Of a stretch of DNA of 64,000 bases, positions 51,801 through 61,327 are shown piece after piece. The stretch is from Effrenium voratum (Eukaryota; Sar; Dinophyceae; Suessiales; Symbiodiniaceae). The notes beneath the pieces are model-generated. The model was not told where the DNA came from, searched no databases, and saw only the letters and a program-made list of their open reading frames with translations. The stretch is taken from NCBI GenBank assembly GCA_963377175.1, contig CAUJNA010001846.1:911766-975765 (forward strand), written 5' to 3'. The translations under genes and the position numbers were made by a program. Positions within the stretch are counted from its first letter, which is position 1. Every line of letters begins with the position of its first letter.

Positions 51801-53084
51801 GGCGGGCGAGCTGTAGACCTCGAGGTCCGCGTAGCACGTGAGGGGCGCGAGCTCTGCGGAGGCCTTGCCCCTGTAGCGCAGCAGGCTCTTCTCGGGCCCG
51901 GGCAGCGGCACTTTCCGAGTGCGCTCGGCTATCTCTCGATAGCACTGGGTAGCGCGGTGCCGCTGCCAGGAGGCCTTCGCGGTGAAGCGGGCCATGCACC
52001 TCGGGCACTTGTACTCCGCGCAGCCGCCGGTGTTGGCGGGCGTGGCTCCCAGGGTCAGCCCCTGTCTGCTGGCCAGCGCCTGGAAGTTGTGGATCAAGCA
52101 GTAGTGGCCGCTGTGCAGCAGAAGCAGCACGGTGTGCTGGACGACGCCCGTGCCGCTCGGGGCGCGCTGCTGGAGGACGTGGTAGTACTCCAGCCCGTTC
52201 GCCCACAGGGTTCGCTGCCACACGAAGACGAAGACCTCCACCCGCCCCGCGTTGCGGAGCTCGAAGGCGTCGATGTCGTCGAAGCCCACGGGGCGGTCCG
52301 TCGGCAGGCCAGAGAAGTCCACCCCCGCGTCGGCCAGAGCGGGCTGCCATCCCGCGGGGCGGTGTCCGCGGCGGCTCATCTCGGGGTAGAAGAAGGAGCC
52401 CGAGCAGCTCGTGGCCCTTGACCGCTGGAGCTTGTCGAGCTCGTCGACCCCGAGGCAGTGGGCGAGGACGCACCACAAGAAGCAGCGGTGGTCCTCGTTC
52501 CGAGGGTTCCAGATGGCCTTCTTCTTGGCCAGGGTCTCGGGCAGCTCCTTCCAGCAGCCTCCCGCCTCGTTGGGCGGCGGGGGCGCGGGCATGTCGGCCA
52601 GCTGCTGCGAGGGCGCGGTCAGCAGATACGCCGCCGTGATGCCCACGACGGTCCAGTCGGACTCGGGGAACTTCGTCCTGATGGCCGCCATCATGGTTCC
52701 GGCGCGGGCCGACGGAGACGCGGGCCTCACGATCCACGGCGCCAGCCTGAGGAAGTAGTGCGTGAGCTCCACCCGGTCCTCGTCCTCATCGTTCGCAGCC
52801 GGGCGCGTCAGCAGGATCGGGAAGCTGACCTTCGCGAGGAAGGGCAGCCGAATCGCCAGCAGGTCTTGGAGCCGGTCCACCAGCAGCCGCATGGCGTCGA
52901 TGGTGAAGACCTGCTGCCCAGGAAGAGGGCGCAGCCGCAGCTCGCGGGTCCAAGCGGCCCCGCGCGGGCGCAGTTCAGTCACAGCGGCCTCGGCGCTAGG
53001 AGCGCGCGGCTCCTCCAGAGGCACCGCCCGGACGGCGGTGAGGCCCAGGCGGCCCCAGATGAGATCAGACAGCTCGGAGGTCAT
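48895..53084 (-). CDS. Protein-primed DNA polymerase B, nearly complete, one frameshift
   Basis: An N-terminal domain with HRCFLWCVLAHCLG (about 200); a C2H2-like finger CPRCMARF...HRATQC (about 357-380); exonuclease motifs YADLEVY (about 415), FHNGGGYDFHFLL (about 563) and YLHTDVLAL (about 806); a CRECL...HCHGTG...CHSCN cluster; TIHYVTLPGAAW; polymerase motifs A, YLDFNAMYP (about 911), B, KLTQNAIFGRC, and C, LLFTDTDSV. A Lys-Ala-Pro linker (PMPKAAPKPKAK, about 610) interrupts the exonuclease region. A net 28-bp loss near 49915 shifts the frame and drops PFMAGFMELK. It replicates the linear element using a terminal protein primer. About 1400 residues. Confidence 0.93.
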
Positions 53085-53211
53085 GGCGCGAATTGGTTTG
53101 AGCTGAATAAATTGCTTTCTATAGAAAAATAATAAAATATTCAGACGGTCGGACGGGCGCTTCTTTTTTTCTGTAGCGTTCTGTCCTGGCTTCTGTTCTA
53201 TCCCGGATCAC

Positions 53212-53823
53212 TCACAGCGAGTCGGTGGCGCTGCCCTGCAGGTTCAGCGCAGCGAGGAGCTCTCTGGAGGCCTCGTCCAGCTCCTTGCGCGCCTTCTCAA
53301 GCCGCTCCAAGGCAGCGAGGGTTGCGCTCTTGGCAGCCAGCGAGACCGGCAGCCGCTCAGCGATCTTCTTGCTGACGAGCTGCTCCTCCACCTCGAAGAG
53401 CTCCCTCTCGATCTGGGCCAGCGATGCGACATCGCGCGTGCGAATGCGGCGTGCCTCAGGGCCTCGCGCTTCTCGCGGAGCGCTTCCATCGGCGCCCAGC
53501 TCTCCTCCCCGCGCTCCTCGGCCATGGCGGGAGCTGCGCTGCGAGCCGCGCGCTGGTTCAAGCGCTTGCGAAGCTTAAGCTGCAGGTCTTGCGCCCGCTT
53601 CAGCATCTCCTTCCAGTTCAGGATGTCGACCTCCTCCGCCGGGAACCTGCCAGCGAGCCCATCTGCAATCAGCCGCTCCAGCACGGGCGCTCCCCGAGCG
53701 AGCTCACCGTGCAGGCGGCTCACCTCCTCCCGAGAGGCTCCCCGCTTCAGCGCCTCGGCATCAACGGCGGCCTCAGCACAGGCCTCAGCTGCTCGCGGCG
53801 CTTCAGGACGTAGGTGGCCATTC
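53212..53823 (-). CDS. Coiled-coil protein upstream of polB, frameshifted
   Basis: It starts MATYVLKRREQLRPVL, shifts frame within 25 codons, then runs through LIADGLAGRFPAEEVDILNWKEMLKRAQDLQLKLRKR-type helices. It ends in another frame with KSATLAALERLEKARKELDEASRELLAALNLQGSATDSL. About 200 residues, helical, no catalytic motif. It precedes polB in both copies. Confidence 0.6.
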
Positions 53824-53869
53824 TGAATTTTTTTACTGAGCGGAAAAAAGGCTGCGGCATCGGAAGAAA

Positions 53870-54400
53870 CTACAGCGGGCACTCTCGAGAAGGTGGCTCC
53901 ACACGCAGATCTGTGACCTCAAGGCTCAACCCGCACATGCCGCTCATCAACCACAAGCTGCGAGCTCTCAGCCTAACGCGCGCGGCGCAGTGAGCCAGCT
54001 CAGCGGGGCGGTCCGCAAACGTGCCGCCGGCGTTCCAGAAGCGCGCGTGGGCCAGCAGCTTGGCTTTCAGCATCCAATCGCCGCCGCGCGATTGCCTCAC
54101 TGAGGGCAGCAGCCGCTGGCGCACGGCCTCGGGCGTAAGCTTCGCGTCGAAGACGCGCTCGGACGCGGCCGCCAGCTGCTCGACCAGATCGGTCTCGGCC
54201 CGCTCCCAGAAGAGCCTCGCGCGCTCGTCGGTTGCAAAGCTCACGCTGGGGCGCTGCCCCTCGGAGAAGGCCCTGGGCTCCCATGGGATTTCCAGCGAAG
54301 CTTCGCTCTGCCAAAACAGCGGCTCCACGCACAAGAATTTGCCACCCTTTGCATTGGAGCGCACCTCGCCCAACTTCCACATGCTAGCCTGGCTCGTCAT
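53870..54400 (-). CDS. Conserved PLV protein, possibly ssDNA-binding, copy B
   Basis: A 176-residue ORF, more complete than its copy at 28725. The frame passes NAKGGKFLCVEPLFW, PWEPRAFSEGQRPSVSF, ARFWNAGGTFADRP and ends SLEVTDLRVEPPSRECPL. An alternating hydrophobic pattern suggests beta structure around helices. It shares a divergent promoter region with the methyltransferase. The assignment to a single-strand-binding-like family is tentative. Confidence 0.6.
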   Translation of the reverse strand: MTSQASMWKLGEVRSNAKGGKFLCVEPLFWQSEASLEIPWEPRAFSEGQRPSVSFATDERARLFWERAETDLVEQLAAASERVFDAKLTPEAVRQRLLPSVRQSRGGDWMLKAKLLAHARFWNAGGTFADRPAELAHCAARVRLRARSLWLMSGMCGLSLEVTDLRVEPPSRECPL

Positions 54401-54505
54401 CCTTTTCTGTCTCCGATTAAAAAAAGATTGGTCCGAGCATGCGAAACTGCTTGACCCGCGCCCTTGCCTGTGCGTGCTTTGTTGCGCTGGTGGTAATTGT
54501 TAAAC

Positions 54506-55165
54506 ATGCCGAGACTGTTGGAGCTGTTTTGCGGCACAAAGTCGATTGGCAGAGCCTTCGAGGCGGCAGGGTGGGAGGTCGTTTCCCTGGACATCGTATC
54601 GAAATTTGAGCCCACGATCCTGTGCGACATCCGGAGCTGGGACTACACTATGTTTCCGCCGGGGCACTTTGACATGGTCTGGGCCAGCCCGGTCTGCACA
54701 AATTACAGCCGAGCTCTGACGATGCGCCCTCGACGACTCGAGGAGGGCGACGCGCTGGTGCTCAGAGCCCTCGAGATCATGGAGCATTTCGACCCGCTCA
54801 TGTGGGTCATAGAGAATCCGGCCACCGGGCTGCTGAAGACCCGCCCGTTCATGGAGCGCCTACCCTGGGTGGACGTCACCTACTGCAAGTACGGGACTCC
54901 GTACAGGAAGCAGACCCGACTGAGGACCAACATGCGCTGGAGACCGAGCCGAGGGCTGTGCAGGAGCGGCAGTCGGTGCGACGCGTGGGAGGACGGGAGG
55001 CATCTGAGGGGCGCTCAAGGGGGGCCTCGACTCATGGGGGGTCAGCGTGAGAGGGTCAGGGGGCAGTCGCACGAGCTGCTTTATAGCATTCCTACGGCGC
55101 TGTGCGAGGAGATTGCGAGCGCGGCCGCGGCAGAGCTTGCGGATCGGCAGAGCATCCCGGACTGA
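54506..55165 (+). CDS. C5-type DNA cytosine methyltransferase, phage/virus type, ~219 aa
   Basis: Motif [21 protein letters not shown]; motif II SLDI; FDMVWASPVCTNYS with the catalytic Cys; ENPATGLLKTRP; YCKYGTPYRKQTRLRTN; and the C-terminal LYSIPTALCEEI, typical of small viral enzymes of this class. The usual SPPC is SPVC here. It could protect or mark the viral genome, or antagonise host or rival DNA. The frame is intact. It diverges from the gene at 54400. The ATG follows a short AT-rich stretch. Confidence 0.85.
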   Translation: MPRLLELFCGTKSIGRAFEAAGWEVVSLDIVSKFEPTILCDIRSWDYTMFPPGHFDMVWASPVCTNYSRALTMRPRRLEEGDALVLRALEIMEHFDPLMWVIENPATGLLKTRPFMERLPWVDVTYCKYGTPYRKQTRLRTNMRWRPSRGLCRSGSRCDAWEDGRHLRGAQGGPRLMGGQRERVRGQSHELLYSIPTALCEEIASAAAAELADRQSIPD

Positions 55166-55198
55166 AGCGAGGGGCATTTCACATATCATTTTTTTTTC

Positions 55199-55484
55199 TT
55201 AGCAGGCATGCGCTCCGACGGCGGCCAATAAGCCGCCCCACGTGGCATAGCGCCACTGCCCGAAGACTGCGCCTCCGCACTTTGGGCAGGACTTGCAGCT
55301 GACGCTGCTCCCATCTACCTCCCGCGTCACTCTCAGCAGGAGCGGGTTGCCCCACAGCTGCAGCTCCTCCAGAGTGCGCGCGGCATCTTCGATCAGCAGC
55401 CGCGCGGCGTGCAGGCAGCGCATCAGCGGCTCGCTGCAGGGCTTCTCAGCGCAATCCAGCACCTGCGCAGCCGCGGCCAGGGTC
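55199..55484 (-). pseudogene. Zn-ribbon protein fragment, truncated by a repeat
   Basis: CAEKPCSEPLMRCLHAARLL ... LEELQLWGNPLLLRV ... SCKSCPKCGGAVFGQWRYATWGG ends in a proper stop. The CKSCPKC pair suggests zinc binding. The 5' part is replaced by the dispersed repeat at 55486. It is convergent with the methyltransferase. Family unknown. Confidence 0.5.
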
Positions 55485-55485
55485 A

Positions 55486-56060
55486 GTAGTAAGGAAAGAA
55501 GGCTTATAGTATCCAATTAATTTTCGGATTTTGGTCCCAAAACCCTGCAAAACAGCCAAATTCTTCAACCCGCTGAACGTTTTTCCGATGTCACCGGTCA
55601 ATGTCACCACTCCGTTTTTGGTGCAAAAAGCGCTGAAAACGGCGAACTCCGAAAAGTGCGTTTTTTCGTGTCCTGCGTCAAAAGTGCAGCCCGGGGCTCC
55701 AAATTCGCTCGTTTTCCTGCGAAAACCGGTTCCAGGTGTTTGCAGTGCTCCGAAATCCGTGTTCTGCCTCGAAAAACCTGCGAATTCCAGCCCGCCGAGC
55801 TTGTCACCGCCGATGTCACCGGTCTCTAACACGTCAGCCCGCCGAGGCACGGCCCCAGAGTCAGCCAGTGTCTGACGCGGCAGCCCGCCGAGGTGCACGT
55901 CAGCCCGCCGAGGCTTTTCCACGTAACGCGTCAGCCCGCCGAGCTTGTCACCGCCGAAGTCACCGGTCTCTAACACGTCAGCCCGCCGAGGCCCCGGGAG
56001 GAATCGAGCCTCCGAAACGTCGCTACGGAGAGCAGCGCAACGCTTAAACCATGTTATTAT
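55486..56060 (-). repeat. Dispersed SINE-like repeat, copy 2
   Basis: Counterpart of 40795-41410 in the same orientation, with box B-like GGCTCGATTCC on the minus strand (56000-56010). It has fewer GTCAGCCCGCCGAG units than copy 1. The two copies differ by small indels. Confidence 0.65.
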
Positions 56061-56486
56061 GGGCTCTCGCTACCTGTCCAAAACGGCGCTTTTTGGCCCA
56101 AAAACACGGTCATCAACGATGTCACCGCTTCGTCACCGCTCTCTCTTTGGGGCCGAAAAGTGCGCAAAAGGCTTGGAAAAGCGAGGCCGGCTCCGCGGCT
56201 TCGGTCTGAGCGAGGCCGGCTCCGCGGCTTCGGTGCGTGCCTGCTGCGGGCCCTCTCTACAGCGAATTTAAAGAAGCTCACCGTTTGAGCTCCTTCAGCA
56301 AAGTCTAAGGCGTTACAAATTCCACGCCAACGTCACTCACACGCCCTGCCGTCAATCCTGCGGCACACACAGGATTGCTTCATTCAATCCTGCTCGGGCA
56401 ACAGGATTGCCCCTGCCATTCCTGCGGCACACACAGGATTGCCCCAGCCATTCCTGCGGCACACACAGGATTGCCCTGATGCGCTA
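56061..56486. repeat. Repeat remnants and CAATCCTG/CAGGATTG palindromes
   Basis: The first part repeats GGGGCCGAAAAGTGCGCAAAA-type sequence also seen at 41490 and 41705, then GCGAGGCCGGCTCCGCGGCTTCGGT twice. From 56340 four palindromic units with arms C(A/C)ATTCCTG-like and CAGGATTG follow, as in the array at 4050-4350. They overrun the end of the adenine methyltransferase gene. Confidence 0.6.
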
Positions 56487-57228
56487 CCAGCAGCTCTGGC
56501 TTGGAGCCGTTCTTGCCCGAGCACAGCCTTGTGATGGAGCCGGCCCAGCTGTAGAGCTCCCAGGCTTCAGGCACGTCGTTTATGCTCAGGAGGAAGGGCA
56601 GGCCGCTTGCGAAGAGCGCGTCTCGGAGCTCTGAGTGGAAGGCCAGGTCATGCCCCCGCCTTCTCGTGCCATAGTAGTTCATGCTGCGGCCTGGGAAGAT
56701 GTAGGGAGGATCGGCATAGATACAATGCCGCGGCGCTTGGCTGGGCAGAGCGCGTAGATGGGCCAGCGCGTCCTGGCCAACGCACGGTCCACGTTTTGGT
56801 GGGAGGCCGTTGCAAGACGCCGCACAGCTGCCAGCGCCATGGGCCGCAGCTGAGCGAAGGAGCCCCACATTCCCGAGAAGCGTTGCCAGCAGTGCCCGAA
56901 ACTAGCAGCAGGCCCGCGCCCGCGCGGCCCCTCTCTGAGCTTCCCCGGCAGGAGGCGGCTGAATAAAGCGCCCTGACTATCTTGCCCCCGCCAGGTCGCA
57001 GCAAGGACGCAGGAAGAACCGGTCACGCCTTAATTACAGCGGTGGCAGGTTTGCGACGGCTCGAAGGCGTCGACCACCACGCACCTCCAGGGCCCGGACC
57101 GCCGTGCGAGGTAGTACTCCAGCTTCCAGAGCCGAAGAAGGGCGAGTGAAGCACGGCGAACGTCCCCCAGCAACCGGTGCACGTGTGGGAGCTACCCAGG
57201 ATTTACTTCCCATGAACTTCAGTTGCAT
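56487..57228 (-). pseudogene. D12-class N6-adenine DNA methyltransferase, broken
   Basis: The start MQLKFMGSKSW matches the N-terminal signature. FFGSGSW with EYYLAR and VVVDAFEP gives the cofactor-binding motif. IYADPPYIFPGRS is the DPPY catalytic motif. LPFLLSINDVPE and PELLVAH are typical of the C-terminal half. The frame changes at least three times, and the 3' end runs into the palindromic repeats. This makes two different DNA methyltransferases in one element. It lies divergent from the ATPase. Confidence 0.7.
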
Positions 57229-57281
57229 GCCAGCCTTTAGATTCACCCCGGTCTCACTGCCCAGGCCAGCGAAACACCCCC

Positions 57282-58156
57282 ATGGCCGACCTGCGCACCA
57301 CCCTGCTCGTGGTCCTGCGCCTCCGGAGCCGCGGCTTCCCCGCGTCGAATTTGGGAAGTAAGGCAAAGGAGATGGGGAAGATCAAGCTGTTTCCTATGGC
57401 AGAGTACAGCAGCAAACAGCCCTCGGATCCCGTGGTGCCCCTGGTACCATGTACAGGCATCTTCCTCGGCCCCAGCAAGTCCGGCAAAACCGTGGCGCTG
57501 ATCAGCATGATTCTGGAGCAATACCGCGGAGTCTTCGAGAAAATCTATATCTTCAGTCCCAGCGTGAATATCGACGACAGCTGGATCCCCGTCAAGAAGT
57601 ACATAGAGGAGGACCTGGGGGCGAGTACCGAACGGGAGCAAGCCTACTGTGGGACGAGGCGGCGCTGCGGGGCATCATCCAGAGGCAGCGCAAGATCACC
57701 GAGACATCCAAGAAGTTGGAGATGAAGAAGCTGTATCAGGTGCTGATAATCTGCGACGACTTCGCAGATAGCCCGCAGCTCCACAAACCTCACGGTGCCC
57801 TGGATACGCTCTTCATCAGGGGTCGGCACCTCCAAATCAGCACCTGGGTGAGCTCACAGAAGCTGAGACTAATCAGCGCAGCCGTGCGGGTCAATCAGCA
57901 ATTCCTCTGCTGCTGGAGGCTGCGCAACCAGCACGAGCTGGAGGCCGTCATCGAAGAGCTCAGCGCCCTGCTGCCGAAGGACAAGCTGCACCGGATCTAC
58001 GAGCAGGCGACCCGAGAGCCCTACAGCTTCCTCTTCGTCTACTACCTCAAGCCAAAGAATGAGATGTTCTACTTGCGCTTCGAAGAGCGCTTCGCTCTGG
58101 AAAAAGAAGCCGATGGGAGCGGCGCTCAGCGTCCTGGGCCAGAAGCTGTTCGCTAG
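57282..58156 (+). CDS. FtsK/HerA-type genome-packaging ATPase, one frameshift
   Basis: Walker A is GPSKSGKT (about 68) and Walker B LIICDDFAD. TLFIRGRHLQISTWVSSQK matches the AT-element ATPase at 6989. IYIFSPSV...WIPVKKYI is the segment that confirms the frameshift in that gene. The frame changes here near 57640 (REQ then LLWDEAALRGI). The exact start is uncertain: the first 25 codons are unlike the homologue, and an ATG at the MGKIKLFPM stretch is an alternative. It heads the structural block. Confidence 0.9.
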
Positions 58157-58262
58157 CTCTACGCTCATCAATGCGAGGTGCGAGAATATCTCCTGCTGCA
58201 CCTCCGTCGCAGCAGTCCAGCCGCCCGTCGTTCGCAGAACGGGTGGCTTCCTAAAGAAAAGA

Positions 58263-58988
58263 ATGACGACGATCTACGTGGACAGACGCAAGAGGGTAGC
58301 CGGCTCGGACAGCGACTTCGAGGTAGACCTGGGAGAGTCCCTGCACCTGCAGAGCGACGCCAGGCTGGCCGTCTACAAGATCAGAATCGCCGACCGCTTC
58401 CTCTCGACAGACCGGGGCCGCTACCTCTACTGGGTGGACGCCGCGCTCGGCACGCTGAATTGGGCGCTGCTGCCCGAGGGCGCCTACACGGGCTCCCGGC
58501 TGGCCGCCTGGATCAGCTCCAACTTCGCTACTGCTACCTACAGCGAGACCACGAACAGCCTCAGCGTAGCCTTCGACGGCAACCGCCTCATTCTGAACGA
58601 TCTGGAGCTGCAGCAGCAGTTCCCTAACGCTGTGGACTACCCCACCTCGCCGGCCGCCTCGCCATCCAAGCCCATCAGCATCGACCACATGCTCGGCCCG
58701 AGCTTCGTCTCCGGCGGGCAGCAGGTCTTCGAGTTCGTGCGCATGATGGCATACAACGAGGTCTACCTGCGCTGCCCCCAGCTGGCCAACGCCAGCCGCG
58801 TGCTGGGCAATCTGGGGGACGACCTCCTGTCCAAGATAACGCTGAAGAGCGGCGTGGGCACCATCGTGGAGACCGGCTCCGATGACGGGCACTTCATGGC
58901 CGTTAGGGGCCCCATCACCCTGAGACACCTGCGCTTCCGGCTGACAGACCTGGAAGGCCAAGTCGTCCGACTGCGGGGCTCGTCCTAG
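58263..58988 (+). CDS. Penton (minor capsid) protein with premature stop
   Basis: MTTIYVDRRKRVAGSDSDFEVDLGES ... LTDLEGQVVRLRGSS is a full single-jelly-roll penton of about 241 residues, homologous to the AT-element gene at 13222. The final codons SFVLFLDHV present in the copy at 1-396 are cut by TAG in place of TTG, so nine or ten residues are lost. It begins about 100 bp after the ATPase. The ATG before TTIYVD is chosen by alignment. Confidence 0.88.
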   Translation: MTTIYVDRRKRVAGSDSDFEVDLGESLHLQSDARLAVYKIRIADRFLSTDRGRYLYWVDAALGTLNWALLPEGAYTGSRLAAWISSNFATATYSETTNSLSVAFDGNRLILNDLELQQQFPNAVDYPTSPAASPSKPISIDHMLGPSFVSGGQQVFEFVRMMAYNEVYLRCPQLANASRVLGNLGDDLLSKITLKSGVGTIVETGSDDGHFMAVRGPITLRHLRFRLTDLEGQVVRLRGSS

Positions 58989-59029
58989 TCCTTCGTGCTG
59001 TTTTTGGATCACGTCTAATTCCCCGAAGG

Positions 59030-59062
59030 TCTTTTAAAAAAATATTTTCTATTAAAAAAAAC
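59030..59062 (+). promoter_or_regulatory. AT-rich promoter-like box before the KAAP gene, second copy
   Basis: Same A-run, TATTTTCTATT, A-run block as at 414-442, directly before the ATG. It is retained in both copies although neighbouring coding sequence has changed. Confidence 0.45.
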
Positions 59063-59066
59063 CGAT

Positions 59067-59741
59067 GAAGCAAGCGCAACCGGCGCCAAGGCCTAGAGGC
59101 AGACCTCCGGGTAGTAAAAACAAGCCCAAGCCGCCCGAGCTGCCCCTGCCGAAGAGCAAAAAAATGATCGACGACCTGGCGAGGAGAAAAAAAAATGATC
59201 GACGACCTGCCCACGGAGCCGGCGTATGAGGCGGACTCCCCTTTCCGTCCCAAGAGGGTGAGATTTCCCACAAAGCCCAAGACGGCTCCCAAGGCTGCAC
59301 CCAAGGCAGCACCCGTGGCCAAGGCAGCACCCGTGGCCAAGGCAGCACCCGTGGCCAAGGCAGCGCCCGTGGCCAAGGCAGCGCCCAAGGCAGCACCCAA
59401 GGCGCCGCCCAAGGCAGCACCCAAGGCAGCGCCCGTGCCCAAGGCAGCGCCCGCGCCCAAGGCAGCACCCAAGGCAGCACCCAAGGCAGTTGCCGCGCCA
59501 GCTCCCAAGCCCAAGGCAGCACCCAAGCCCAAGGCTGCGCCCAAGGCAGCGCCCGTGCCCGAGCCGCAGCTACAGGCCCGAGGTACAGCCCGAGCCCGAG
59601 GTACAGCCCGAGCCCGAGGTACACAGAGAGGTACGGCCCGAGCCCGTAGAAGCGCCTCGGCCGAGCGAGCGCGCCATGCGCATGCTGGAGAGGCAGTCGG
59701 CGTACGACCGGCTGACGGCGGGAGCTAGCGTCCTAGTGTAA
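59067..59741 (+). CDS. AT-hook / Lys-Ala-Pro-rich core-like protein, two frameshifts
   Basis: MKQAQPAPRPRGRPPGSKN (AT-hook), a Pro/Lys-rich linker, MIDDLPTEPAYEADSPFRPKR, then about 100 residues of KAAPKAAPVAKAAP, a PEVQPEPEV segment and RMLERQSAYDRLTAGASVLV. The first slip falls at an A9 run (59187-59195), the second near 59575. The DNA-binding hook plus an H1-like tail points to a packaged, genome-condensing protein, comparable in role to the basic core proteins of adenoviruses. That role is inferred from composition. Confidence 0.65.
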
Positions 59742-59746
59742 AAACC

Positions 59747-60037
59747 ATGATGAGCATAGAGCCTCGCAACGAGCCGCAGATGCTCCGGTGGTTTCGAAAG
59801 ACGTACCCCAGCTACGACCTGCAGCCCCTGCTGCTGAAGCGCCAGCGAGAGCTGGAGGAGGCGAGGGCCTTCAACGCCTGGCTTGGCGAGCGCCGGCTGG
59901 CCCAAGAGGGGCAGCGGCACCTGGATGATGTGAGCCGGCTGACGGAGGCCGTGCACCGCCAGGTACCTCAGCTGCGCTACGCGCGCGCCGAGCGCGGGGG
60001 CGTGGAACGCGCAGCGGGCGAAGTTGCCGCGCAGTAA
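59747..60037 (+). CDS. Small morphogenesis protein, 96 aa, intact copy
   Basis: MMSIEPRNEPQMLRWFRKTYP ... GEVAAQ, helical and charged. It is the intact reference for the broken copies at 991 and 4750/25193, and is homologous to the AT-element protein at 10121. It follows the KAAP stop by five bases and precedes the Ala-rich protein by 11, so these are probably one transcript. Function unknown. Confidence 0.75.
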   Translation: MMSIEPRNEPQMLRWFRKTYPSYDLQPLLLKRQRELEEARAFNAWLGERRLAQEGQRHLDDVSRLTEAVHRQVPQLRYARAERGGVERAAGEVAAQ

Positions 60038-60048
60038 CCCATAAAGAG

Positions 60049-61274
60049 ATGAAGACGCTTCGGTCCCACGGCTTCAATCAGCGCCCGCGCTTCGAGCAGG
60101 ATGTGGGCTACCTGGAGCGGAACGAGCCGCTGCCCCTGGACCAGCCGGACCGCAAGGCCACCACGTTCGTCACGAGCCACTTCTACTTGGACGATTTCGT
60201 GCAGTCCAGCGAGGACCCCAACCCGCAGCCTCTGCAGCACACGCCCCTGAGGGCGATTCCAGAGGAAGGCATCCGCACTCCCGCCGAGGCCACGGACGAG
60301 GACTTGGCCCGGATGCGCCAAGGCGGAGGAAACCGCTTCGGCGAGGACGACCTGGCAGGAGACCCAGAGGCAGACGCGCTGTCGAACAACGGCCAGGGCC
60401 CGCCCTCCATCACGGGCCGTCTGCGCAGCGCGGCCGACGGAGCGCAGGCAGCAGCGGACCTGGTGGGCGCAGGAGCAGCAGGGCTCGCGGCGGTGCAGGC
60501 CTTCCGCTCCCAGCTCCCCCAGGACGCTGCAGAGTACGTCCGCCTAAATGTGTTGCCCCGCCCAGGGCCGCAGCCGCAGCCGCCACCGCAGATCATCGGC
60601 CGGCCCAGTGACGTGGAGCGCCTCCTGGACGAGGCGGGCCAGCGCGCGCAGGAGGTGGAGCGCGGCGCAGCGCAGGCCATAGAGGAGACGGCAGCGGTGG
60701 CTGCGGAGGAGGGAGAGGTAGCCGTTGCCGCCGAGGGCGTGGGCGGAGCCTTTGGCTACTTGGGGGGCCTGGCAGAAGGGGCCGCTGCTTTGGCGCCCAC
60801 GGCGGGCGAGGTGGCTGGAGCGATGGCTGCCACGGCGGGAGTCGGCGCAGCGGCGACGGCTGGGTTGGCCGTGGGGCTCGCAGGCGGCGCAGCCTACGGC
60901 CTGGCCCGCGGCACGGGCTGGGTGCTGGAGAACACGCTCTTCCGGCCTCAGCAGGGCAGCGAGGACGCGGCCGTGCAGGACGTCCGGTCCGCCAACAACA
61001 TGAACGACGCCACGCAGCCCCAGCACTTCACGCTGCGCTCCGGCAGCAGCACTTCAGCCCCGCAAGTAGCCGCGCCTCCTCGCAGTCTGGCTTCCGAGTC
61101 CAGGCGCAGACCAATCACACGCCCCGCCCCTTCTCCTGGGGCCTGAACCCCGTGACTCTGCCTCAGTCCCAGCCGAACTCCCGGGCAAGCTCCCGCAGCT
61201 CGGGGCAGTCGCGCCATAGCCGCCTGCCTCCGCCGAGCTACGACCAGCTGGCCCGAGACATCGAGGCGGCCTAG
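60049..61274 (+). CDS. Ala-rich PLV protein with hydrophobic segment and PPxY motif, one frameshift
   Basis: The N-terminal module (QRPRFEQ ... PDRKATTF ... YLDD) is shared with the AT-element gene at 9142. A Glu/Ala helical region, the Gly/Ala hydrophobic segment (AGLAVGLAGGAAYGLA) and a Ser-rich tail follow. A slip near 61055 moves the tail to another frame, where PPPSYDQLARDIEAA ends at TAG. The PPxY could recruit host ubiquitin ligases, as in adenovirus VI or retroviral Gag; that is inference. It stands directly before the capsid gene. Confidence 0.72.
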
Positions 61275-61327
61275 ACTCTCCTTCGCCGTACGAACAAAAA
61301 TGAGTGTTGCGCTACATGTAAAGAAGC

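Noticed and set aside
49941..52421. 826-codon plus-strand ORF
   Set aside because: It is antisense to polB; GC-rich codon-position bias keeps the opposite strand open. No recognisable protein features.
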